Source of the DNA: Candidatus Thermoflexus tengchongensis | Lineage (GTDB): Bacteria > Chloroflexota > Anaerolineae > Thermoflexales > Thermoflexaceae | Length of the DNA stretch: 64,000 nucleotides | Assembly (NCBI GenBank): GCA_016842085.1 | Contig: JAEVEX010000073.1 | Span: 51,976-115,975 of the forward strand | Direction of reading: 5' to 3' | Shown here: one piece after another, positions 57,306 to 64,000 of the stretch | Numbering within the stretch: the first letter of the stretch is position 1 | How the letters are laid out: each line of letters begins with the position of its first letter | Program-made: the position numbers and the translations under genes | Notes under the pieces: generated by a model | The model's database searches: none | What the model saw: only the letters and a program-made list of their open reading frames with translations | What the model was told of the DNA's origin: nothing

Positions 57306-57388
57306 CATAGAGACCAGAGGGTTGGGGTGGGACATCGCTGGTCGATCCCCTCCCCACCCCCTGATCCTCCCATCCGCCGGAGGTTCCC

Positions 57389-58657
57389 ATGTCGGCCAAA
57401 GCCCATCTTTCCCCCGTATGGCTGCGCATCTTCGAGCTCGAAGTCGCCCACGGCGAAGGCGTCTATCTTTACGCGACCGACGGTCGGCGCTATCTGGATT
57501 TCACCAGCGGGATCGGGGTGACCAACACCGGCCACTGCCATCCGAAGGTGGTGGCTGCGATCCAGGAGCAGGCAGCCCGCCTGCTCCACGGTCAGATCAA
57601 TATCGTCATCCACCGTCCGGCGCTGGAGCTGGTCGAGGAGCTGCTCACCGTTGTCCCCGCCCCGCTGGACACTTTCTTCTTCGCCAACAGCGGCGCGGAA
57701 GCGGTCGAGGCGGCCGTGAAGCTGGCCCGCTACGCCACCGGGCGTCCGAACATCATCGTCTTCCAGGGCAGCTTCCACGGGCGGACCCACATGGCCATGG
57801 CCCTGACCACCAGCAAGACGATCTATCGGGCCGGGTATCAGCCGTTGCCTGCCGGCGTCTATGTCGCGCCCTATCCATACGCTTATCGCTATGGCTGGGA
57901 TGAGGAGACCACGCTGCGCTTCTGCCTCCGGGAGCTGGACCTCCTCCTCAAATCCCAGACGGCTCCGGAGGAGACGGCGGCCATCCTGGTGGAGCCCATC
58001 CTGGGCGAGGGCGGCTACGTGGTGCCCCCGCGAGGCTTTCTAACCGCCCTGCGGGAGCGGTGCGATCACTACGGGATCCTGCTGATCGCCGATGAGGTCC
58101 AGACGGGCTTCGGGCGGACCGGGCGCTTTTTCGCGGTGGAGCATGAAGGGGTGGTGCCGGACATCCTGATCATGGCCAAGGGGATCGCCTCCGGGCTTCC
58201 GCTGTCGGGGATCGCCGCGCGGGCGGATCTGATGGCCCGCTGGAAGCCCGGCGCCCATGGCGGGACCTTCGGGGCCAACGCGGTCTCCTGTGCGGCGGCC
58301 GTGGCCACCATCCGGGTGATGAAAGAGGAGAAGCTCCCGGAGAACGCGGCGGCCCGGGGAGCGGAGTTGCTGGAAGGCCTGCGCCGGCTGGCCCTCCGCT
58401 TCCCCGCCATCGGGGATGTGCGCGGGCGCGGCCTGATGGTGGGCGTGGAGTTCACCCGGGACGGCGAGCCGGACACCGCCATGGCGAAGGCGGTCCAGGC
58501 CGCCTGCTTCCGCCGGGGTCTGCTCCTGCTCACCTGCGGGACTTACGATAACGTCATCCGCTGGATCCCGCCGCTCATCGTGACCGCCGGGCAGATCCAG
58601 GAAGGGCTCCGCATCTTCGAAGAAGCTCTGGGGGAAGCGATGGAAGCGGCCCGATAA
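57389..58657 (+). CDS. Class III aminotransferase (4-aminobutyrate aminotransferase-like)
   Basis: 422 aa. [19 protein letters not shown] near residue 90, FHGRTHMAMALTTSK near residue 130, [14 protein letters not shown] near residue 233 and the PLP Lys in LIMAKGIASGLPLSG near residue 263. Length and the segment DVRGRGLMVGVEF fit the GabT branch better than ArgD/LysJ (compare the lysJ product). It may act on GABA or another omega-amino acid; the donor cannot be told. ATG 57389 follows GGAGGTTCCC. Confidence 0.85.
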   Translation: MSAKAHLSPVWLRIFELEVAHGEGVYLYATDGRRYLDFTSGIGVTNTGHCHPKVVAAIQEQAARLLHGQINIVIHRPALELVEELLTVVPAPLDTFFFANSGAEAVEAAVKLARYATGRPNIIVFQGSFHGRTHMAMALTTSKTIYRAGYQPLPAGVYVAPYPYAYRYGWDEETTLRFCLRELDLLLKSQTAPEETAAILVEPILGEGGYVVPPRGFLTALRERCDHYGILLIADEVQTGFGRTGRFFAVEHEGVVPDILIMAKGIASGLPLSGIAARADLMARWKPGAHGGTFGANAVSCAAAVATIRVMKEEKLPENAAARGAELLEGLRRLALRFPAIGDVRGRGLMVGVEFTRDGEPDTAMAKAVQAACFRRGLLLLTCGTYDNVIRWIPPLIVTAGQIQEGLRIFEEALGEAMEAAR

Positions 58658-58694
58658 GGGCCTGACAGCCTTTCCGCCCAGAGAGGCCTGGAGG

Positions 58695-58730
58695 GCCGGG
58701 CGGGTCGCCTCCGGCGATCTGCCCGGCTTT
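58695..58730. terminator. Hairpin between convergent genes, probable terminator
   Basis: GCCGGGC (58695-58701) pairs with GCCCGGC (58721-58727); an inner CGCC/GGCG stem adds stability. On the plus strand TTTCCC follows. It lies in the 77-nt gap between the aminotransferase gene and the converging tRNA nucleotidyltransferase gene. Confidence 0.5.
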
Positions 58731-58734
58731 CCCA

Positions 58735-60234
58735 TTATCCCCGGGGCTCCGGTTCCCCGGCTTCATCGATCAGGCGTCGAGCGAGGGCGAGGGCTTCCTC
58801 CCGGGTGGTGATCTCGCCGGCTGCCTGGGCCTCGCGGATCGCCTCCAGGATGCGGCCGATCTGCGGACCCTCCGGCACCCCCAGGGCCAGGAGATCCTCC
58901 CCCCGAAGCAGGGGAACCGGCCGGACGAACCGCTCCGGCGCCTCAAAGAAGGCCTGCCACAGGGCCCGTGCGGTCTCCAGTCGGGGTCCCCAGACCGCAT
59001 CGGTCAGGGTAGGACCCCAGACCGCCAGGGTATCCGCCAGGGCCAGCAGGGCCAGATCCACGCCTTGCTCCCCCACCTCCCGGAAAAACCGATAAATCGC
59101 CCGCGGCGTAAGCCGTCCCCGCGCCAGCCCATGCGGCCGCATGTGATGGCGGACCAGGATCTCGACCTCCTCGATCTCATCGTTGCTGAAGCGGAGTGCT
59201 TCCAGACGATGGGCGGCCCATTCCGCCCCCACCCGTTCATGGCCGATGAACCGCACCCGTCCATCCAGATCCACCGTCCGGGTTGCCGGTTTCCCGATGT
59301 CGTGCAGCAACGCGGCCAGCACCAGCAATGCCCGGCGGGGGTGATCGATCCCCACTTCTTCTTCCCAGCGGGCGACCAGGCGCTCCCGCCACGGGGCCAT
59401 CGCCGCCTCGATCTCCGCCCATCGCGGCGGGAGATCCTGCCATTCGGGGGACTCCACCCGGCTCCCCAGCAACCATTCCATCGCGGCGACCGTCCGCAGT
59501 GTGTGCTCATAGACATCCCACACATGGGGCGGGCTCTGACCCACACCGCGCAGATTCGCCACCTCGGGCAACACTTCGGGAAGGATCCCCAGGGCTTCCA
59601 TCCGCCGCAGGCTGCGGACGACGGGGGGGATCTGCAGGATCTTAACCAGCTCCTCCCGCACCCGCTCCGGCGCGACCCGGGCCAGCTGGGGAAGCGCTTC
59701 CTGGAGCGCCTGCTCCGTCTCCGGCGTCATCCGCAGCCCGAACTCCGCCTCAAAACGGACCGCCCGGATGATCCGGACGGGATCCTGACGGAAGGCGTCC
59801 GGGGCACAGAGGCGCAACCGTCCAGCCCACAGGTCCTCCAGCCCGCCCAGAGGATCGAAAGGAACAAACGGCCCCGCGCCGAGGAACGTATCGAGGTCGA
59901 CCATCATGGCGTTGATGGTGAAATCGCGGCGCTGGAGATCCTCTTCCCAGGACGCGCCGTCCCGTCGGGTGAGGTCCACATAGAAGCGGTGGCCCTCCGG
60001 GCTCCGCCAGACCACCCGGCCGAACTCCCGCCGGGCGTCAAGGATATAGAAGAACCCTCCGATCCGATCGGCCAGGGCGCGGGCCAGGCGCAGGGCCGGG
60101 CCGACCACTGCCACATCGAAATCGTTCGGCTCCCGGCCGATCAGGCGATCCCGCACGGCCCCACCGACCACCCGGGCCTCGTGAGGGCTCTCCTCCAGCA
60201 GGCGCTTGAGCTGCTCCAGCAGCGCTCGGGGCAT
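58735..60234 (-). CDS. CCA-adding-type tRNA nucleotidyltransferase / poly(A) polymerase with HD domain
   Basis: 499 aa. Class II head: VVGGAVRDRLIGREPNDFDV near residue 22 (GGxVRD, then the DxD metal ligands) and RRDFTINAMMVDL near residue 100. An RNA-binding neck follows, then an HD phosphohydrolase domain with LLHDIGKPATRTVD near residue 310 and VRHHMRPHG. It adds or repairs the 3' CCA of tRNA; the HD domain may remove 2',3'-cyclic phosphates, as in E. coli. Some bacteria split the activity between two enzymes, so an A-adding-only role is possible. ATG 60234 has GGAG 6 nt upstream. Confidence 0.88.
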   Translation of the reverse strand: MPRALLEQLKRLLEESPHEARVVGGAVRDRLIGREPNDFDVAVVGPALRLARALADRIGGFFYILDARREFGRVVWRSPEGHRFYVDLTRRDGASWEEDLQRRDFTINAMMVDLDTFLGAGPFVPFDPLGGLEDLWAGRLRLCAPDAFRQDPVRIIRAVRFEAEFGLRMTPETEQALQEALPQLARVAPERVREELVKILQIPPVVRSLRRMEALGILPEVLPEVANLRGVGQSPPHVWDVYEHTLRTVAAMEWLLGSRVESPEWQDLPPRWAEIEAAMAPWRERLVARWEEEVGIDHPRRALLVLAALLHDIGKPATRTVDLDGRVRFIGHERVGAEWAAHRLEALRFSNDEIEEVEILVRHHMRPHGLARGRLTPRAIYRFFREVGEQGVDLALLALADTLAVWGPTLTDAVWGPRLETARALWQAFFEAPERFVRPVPLLRGEDLLALGVPEGPQIGRILEAIREAQAAGEITTREEALALARRLIDEAGEPEPRG

Positions 60235-60451
60235 GCGCAACTCCGGCTTTGTAAGGGAGCTACGCCCTTGATTTTACCCCGGGGGGTGTGAGGATCGGGC
60301 GAAGCGTCTTCGATGCTTCGCCCATCCCCAGGTGGTCTTTTGAGGGGATAAGGGCCATTGCAATTCCCCGATTCGGGTCCAACCGTGTAAAGTCTGCGGG
60401 TTCGGGAGGCCACGCGAGGATCCACAAGCTCCTGAATACAGCCAGGCCTCC

Positions 60452-63004
60452 CTATCCCTCCCGATCGGGATGGCCACCGACATCCAGGGCGGCAATGAAA
60501 TTCTTGTAAACCTGCTGCACCTCCCAGACAATCCGATCCGGTCCCAGCGCCCACCATTCGGCGGGGGTGAAATAGGCGGAGACCTCGGCTTCGGGCCCGA
60601 AGCGGCCCACCCACTGGAGCATATGCAGGTTGTCCGATTGAGCCAGATAAAGGGAGAGCTCGATGAGCTCCGGGTCGCCCGTCAGACATGCCATCTGATA
60701 GGCTTCCATCATCAGCCGGAAAACGGCGTGCTGGACCTCGTTGCCCAGGAAGAACTCCAGACCGCCGCTGCCCGCCCAGGTGCTGGGGAAAGCGGGCAGC
60801 GGCAGCTCAAAGCTGCGGGAGCCATAGCGGGCGATGATCTCGCTGGGGGTTCGGAAGCTCAATCCCCTGCCCATCACTTCCCCGGGCAACGCTTCGAGGA
60901 AAGCAAAGATGCCGGTCTCCTCCCGATGATGCTCACCGAACGTCTCAAAGTCCCAACCCAGGACCACGAAATCCCCCGGGTGCTGTGCCAGCCATTCCGC
61001 ATAACGATCAGCCAGAAGCGGCCAGCCCTCCCAGTTCCGGTTCGAGAACCGGTAACCCACATCATCGCTGAGCCGGTGATGGCGGGCCAGGAGCTTCATT
61101 CGCCCTCCGTTGTGGTGATAGAGGTAAGTAGGCTGGCGCCACTCCAGGACCCATGGGCGGCCATCGAGGAAGGCGGCGTCGAAACCAGCGCGATCCAGCG
61201 CGTGATAAATCGCCGGGGACATCATCATCTCGGTCGTATCCGCGATGCGGGGACGGACGCCGAACAGGCTCTCCAGCTGGTCAGCGGCCCATCGCATCCG
61301 CTGGATAAACCGGGGGAGATCCCACAGGAGAAGCATGCTGTGCCGGGGCTCAGCCGCCACCAGCTCCACATGGGGATGGCGGACCAGATCCCGAAAGCGG
61401 TCCAGCAGCTCCTCATCCCAGCGCTGGGCCTGTTCCAGAAACGTCAGCGAGAAGCCGATCGCCAGCCGGAACCCGGCATTGAGCATGGCCTGGAAGCGGG
61501 CGATCGCTGGATCGTAACAGCGTTGAGCGGCTCGCCGGAAGTAGCGCTCGTTCAGCTCCTCATCGAACAGGCCCTGGGCCAGGATGGCCGCTGGAGCCCC
61601 CCTCGGAAGCGGTTGGGCGGGCAGGCGCAGCCGGCGCGGCTGATGGACAATGGTGTAAACCACCACGTCCCGCACCCGCCCATCCGGGCGGCCGAAGATC
61701 GGCTTCGGCCATGGAAGAGCCCCACTGGCCCGAGCGATGAAGCTGACCTTCTCCAGCAGGATCTCCACCACGCGAGGCCAGGTGAAATCCGCCGCGCGCT
61801 GTCGGGCCGTCTCACGGATCGCCTCCATCCGACCGGGCTCCGCCCGCAGATCCAGCAGGCGGAGAACAATCTCCTCCGGCCGGTCCGTATCGAGCACGAT
61901 GGCGCCCTGGCCATCCAGGGCGTATTCCTCCCCGGTCGCTCCGGTGAACACCACACCCCCTGCGGCCATCGCCTCCAGGCCGATCAATCCGAACGGCTCA
62001 TGGCCGCTGATCGCCAGCACCGCATCGGCCGCCGCATAGAGGGGACGCAGCCATTCCTGAGACAGCGGGAACTCGATGGAATACAGATCCACAGAGGGCG
62101 CCTCGCGGAGGATTCGAAGCACATCCTCCCAGGAGGCGGGGGAACCCGGGAGATGCGCCACGGTCAGGCCCAGCGCCCGGGCATGCGCGAACACCTCCTG
62201 CCCGTGAGGCTCAATCCCGCCCCGCAACGGAAAGACCACCCGATAGCCCATCGCCTTCAACCGGGCCGCCGCCTCCACGGCGAGCAGCCATCGCTTGGCC
62301 GGATCGAAACGGCCGACCTTGAACAGCATGATCGTGCGCTCATCCACTTCCAGAGCCTGGCGAAGGGCAGAAATCCGCTCCGGGGGAACCGGTTCCAGAA
62401 GCGAGGAGGGGATCCCATTCGGGATCACCAGAGGGTTGACCCCCAGTTTCCACATCTGGTGCTTCATGTAACGGCTGACCGTGGTCAACTGGGCGGCGGC
62501 GTTCAGTCTGCCCCAATCGATCCGGTGGAAGGACATCGTGTTGTTGGCATTCCAGAGGATCACGCAACGATCCCGCCATCCCCGGGCGCGGAGGAGCTCA
62601 TCGAGGCGGATCACCGCCTCCGCGGTATGCCATTCCTCGGCCAGGATCACCGGGAGACGGCCGGATTCCAGGGCAGGGCGGATCCCATACTCCAGCAAGT
62701 AGGGAGGAACCGTCGCTGTGAAATCCAGGCGTTTCCCTTCTTCGCCGTCATAGACCCCTGCCGGATGATAGCGACTGATCCACTGGCACCAGCGATGGAG
62801 GACCAGCCGGCCATCGAAACGAGCTTCCTGGCCAGGGGCATCCGGGTCGCCGACGAAGAAGAGGTGGGTGAGGAACCCTCGCTGGGCCAGCGTCTCGACC
62901 AGATGGGTCACCCGAACGGCCAGTCCTCCAGCCCGGGCATAGGGGTCTGGACCTTCAAAAGAAAGCACGCTGATCACCACCTGGTCCGGCTTCAGTCCCG
63001 CCAT
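60452..63004 (-). CDS. Fusion of a GT4 glycosyltransferase and a GH57-type glycoside hydrolase
   Basis: 850 aa. Residues 1-420 form a GT-B glycosyltransferase (SFEGPDPYARAGGLAVRV at the start; FKVGRFDPAKRWLLAVEAA near residue 235; GHEPFGLIGLEAMAAGGVVF near residue 335, the nucleotide-sugar Glu motif). Residues about 450-850 follow GH57: VVYTIVHQP (region 1), IADTTEMMMSP near residue 605 (candidate nucleophile Glu) and LGWDFETFGEHH near residue 700 (catalytic Asp region 4). It may build and trim an alpha-glucan such as glycogen or a surface polymer. ATG 63004 has GAAGGG upstream. A 211-nt gap without gene separates it from the tRNA nucleotidyltransferase gene. Confidence 0.8.
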   Translation of the reverse strand: MAGLKPDQVVISVLSFEGPDPYARAGGLAVRVTHLVETLAQRGFLTHLFFVGDPDAPGQEARFDGRLVLHRWCQWISRYHPAGVYDGEEGKRLDFTATVPPYLLEYGIRPALESGRLPVILAEEWHTAEAVIRLDELLRARGWRDRCVILWNANNTMSFHRIDWGRLNAAAQLTTVSRYMKHQMWKLGVNPLVIPNGIPSSLLEPVPPERISALRQALEVDERTIMLFKVGRFDPAKRWLLAVEAAARLKAMGYRVVFPLRGGIEPHGQEVFAHARALGLTVAHLPGSPASWEDVLRILREAPSVDLYSIEFPLSQEWLRPLYAAADAVLAISGHEPFGLIGLEAMAAGGVVFTGATGEEYALDGQGAIVLDTDRPEEIVLRLLDLRAEPGRMEAIRETARQRAADFTWPRVVEILLEKVSFIARASGALPWPKPIFGRPDGRVRDVVVYTIVHQPRRLRLPAQPLPRGAPAAILAQGLFDEELNERYFRRAAQRCYDPAIARFQAMLNAGFRLAIGFSLTFLEQAQRWDEELLDRFRDLVRHPHVELVAAEPRHSMLLLWDLPRFIQRMRWAADQLESLFGVRPRIADTTEMMMSPAIYHALDRAGFDAAFLDGRPWVLEWRQPTYLYHHNGGRMKLLARHHRLSDDVGYRFSNRNWEGWPLLADRYAEWLAQHPGDFVVLGWDFETFGEHHREETGIFAFLEALPGEVMGRGLSFRTPSEIIARYGSRSFELPLPAFPSTWAGSGGLEFFLGNEVQHAVFRLMMEAYQMACLTGDPELIELSLYLAQSDNLHMLQWVGRFGPEAEVSAYFTPAEWWALGPDRIVWEVQQVYKNFIAALDVGGHPDREG

Positions 63005-63204
63005 CCTCACCCTTCCCTCTCGAAGCAAGCCCATGCGGTGAATTCAACAGCAACAGGGCAGCCCTCACAGCTGGATTCTCGATCGAAAAGCCCTGCCCTG
63101 CTCCTTCCCGATAACCCGGAGACACAAGCTATGATGCTTATCCGGCGGGTATGAGAGCCACCCACCCCTTTCCTGTCCCCCAGGTTGCGACCGGAAGGTC
63201 GCTC

Positions 63205-63462
63205 TCAGAACCAGATAATGGAGCGAGCGGGGCGGACCTCACCCCGGCGGATCTGATCGAGACAGCGCTGGATGAACGGCTTCAGATGGCCGGTGGACGA
63301 AGCGGGTTCATGAGGAGAAAGGGTTTGCGTGGTAATCACGAACCGACCGGGGCCCAGATGCTCGATCCAGATCCGAAAAGCCTGTTCCTGGAATTCATAG
63401 CATCCAGGTTCCCCTTCATCCTTCTCCGCATCCAGAAGGATCCACCACACTTCCATCCCCAT
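63205..63462 (-). CDS. Small hypothetical protein
   Basis: 85 aa, not recognised. It reads MGMEVWWILLDAEKDEGEPG, then a helix and a strand (GPGRFVITTQTL), then a C-terminal helix with LKPFIQRCLDQIRRGEV. ATG 63462 has GGAGAGG about 5-8 nt upstream, and codon use resembles its neighbours, so it is probably real. No partner gene; a possible stem (CAGGGCAG near 63052, CTGCCCTG near 63098) lies downstream. Confidence 0.5.
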   Translation of the reverse strand: MGMEVWWILLDAEKDEGEPGCYEFQEQAFRIWIEHLGPGRFVITTQTLSPHEPASSTGHLKPFIQRCLDQIRRGEVRPARSIIWF

Positions 63463-63880
63463 GATCGCCTCTCCCCTGCGCGAAAGAGACACAGACCCAT
63501 GCCCTGAGCGGCAGCTCCTTTGAGGGGGTGCAATGACCCTCCCGATGACGCTTCCGCCCCCGGGGATGGGGAGAAAAGATGCTCCAGAACCGGGCCGACC
63601 CCAAAGGCCCTCAGGAGGAGGTCAACAGCGTCCTCCCTGCAGAAAAGGAAGATCGGCGTTCTTCAGAAAGATCGAACGCGCGGGCGAGCTCTCGCTCGGG
63701 GCAAAGGCGCGGGGTATCCTTCGCCAAGAGGATTCTCGAGGAGATCCGAGAAGGGATTCCGAAAGCATTCCACACTCATCCTCGTTGCTCCTTCCCGTAA
63801 CCCGCTCCGGATCCCGCTGAACACAGTCCCTGCTCCTCTGTTCACTATTGATTTTTACCAATCTTTGAGATCCGGTAGTC
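63463..63880. other. 418-nt region without a recognisable gene
   Basis: Overlapping open frames exist on both strands because of the base composition, but none has a ribosome binding site or family likeness. GC falls toward the right end, where the sequence is clearly AT-richer than the rest of the window from about 63830. This composition step fits the border of a transferred element. Confidence 0.5.
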
Positions 63881-63930
63881 TCCCTCAATCGTGTTGATAT
63901 ATAATCTACCGCATCAAGACGGTTGAGGGA
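63881..63930. promoter_or_regulatory. 18-bp inverted repeat enclosing a -10 box
   Basis: TCCCTCAATCGTGTTGAT (63881-63898) and ATCAAGACGGTTGAGGGA (63913-63930) are reverse complements at 16 of 18 positions, with 14 nt between. TATAAT (63900-63905) lies in the spacer. It could be an operator for the gene that starts at 63936, a terminal repeat of an insertion sequence, or an mRNA hairpin. Confidence 0.6.
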
Positions 63931-63935
63931 GCAAA

Positions 63936-64000
63936 ATGGAACACACACGATTAGTTTCGCCCGGTTCCTTCTGCTGGAACCCAGATTGTCCGGATTACGG
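63936..64000 (+). CDS. Start of a gene cut by the window edge, possibly a transposase
   Basis: Only 21 full codons are present. ATG 63936 follows GAGGGAGC. The peptide contains CWNPDCPDYG, a zinc-finger-like motif that I associate with N-termini of some bacterial transposases (CPNPxCPDYG type). The AT-richer surroundings and the inverted repeat just upstream fit a mobile element. The identification is tentative. Confidence 0.45.
   Translation, partial: MEHTRLVSPGSFCWNPDCPDY

Noticed and set aside
56920..60400. Shared string CAACCGTGTAAA near 56926 and 60379 as a regulatory motif
   Set aside because: Only two occurrences, different contexts, and no promoter geometry in common.
60470..63154. 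An 894-codon open frame on the plus strand
   Set aside because: It is antisense to the GT4-GH57 gene, has no family likeness or ribosome binding site, and is rich in His, Gln, Pro and Arg as expected for the complement of a GC-rich coding frame.

Overview
The window is GC-rich and gene-dense, with short intergenic gaps, many 4-base start/stop overlaps (ATGA, GTGA) and strong GGAGG ribosome binding sites. It looks like a chromosomal segment of a thermophilic member of the Chloroflexota (Thermoflexus-like or Anaerolineae-like). This is an inference from gene content: membrane proteins of the YYY/DUF2298 and Agl23-like families shared by Chloroflexi and archaea, LysW-carrier lysine biosynthesis, a complex I cluster with two nuoM genes, a fused b-delta ATP synthase subunit, and SelB. 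No rRNA, tRNA, CRISPR array, prophage or complete insertion sequence was recognised.

Layout. 77-3839 (minus): succinyl-CoA ligase genes sucC and sucD with two HEPN/nucleotidyltransferase pairs threaded around and between them. 3916-12912 (minus): three large polytopic membrane proteins (two glycosyltransferase-like, one YYY-domain) and a repeat-rich DUF3782-like coiled-coil protein. 13095-15845 (minus): the membrane part of ATP synthase (AtpZ/I, a, c, b-delta) with its own promoter; no F1 genes follow. 16074-25696 (minus): complex I membrane-arm genes nuoA-H-J-K-L-M-M-N without nuoB/C/D/I/E/F/G. 25783-37211: a palindromic intergenic element, a putative glycosyltransferase, an HD hydrolase, mutS, a response regulator fused to a degenerate cyclase domain, mutL, selB and a coiled-coil protein.

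37337-47367 (plus): a lysine biosynthesis operon through alpha-aminoadipate on the LysW carrier: lysW, lysX, lysY, lysZ, lysJ, lysK, homocitrate synthase, homoaconitase large subunit, and, beyond an inverted DUF4058 gene, homoaconitase small subunit. Its leader holds a strong promoter, a short reading frame with two adjacent lysine codons, two tandem intrinsic terminators and a mutually exclusive antiterminator helix, which is the layout of a leader-peptide attenuator. I regard this as the most interesting regulatory signal in the window.

47364-64000: a YfhO-like membrane protein, a GYD protein, a three-gene group (response regulator, secreted Pro/Thr-linker protein, membrane-anchored protein), lon coupled to hsp20, csaA, a class III aminotransferase, a CCA-adding-type enzyme with an HD domain, a GT4-GH57 fusion enzyme, a small hypothetical gene, and at the right edge the first codons of a gene that may be a transposase, preceded by an inverted repeat that encloses its -10 box. 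Two recent tandem duplications of about 105 bp (in the coiled-coil gene and at the lysT/DUF4058 junction) show that short-range duplication is active in this genome.
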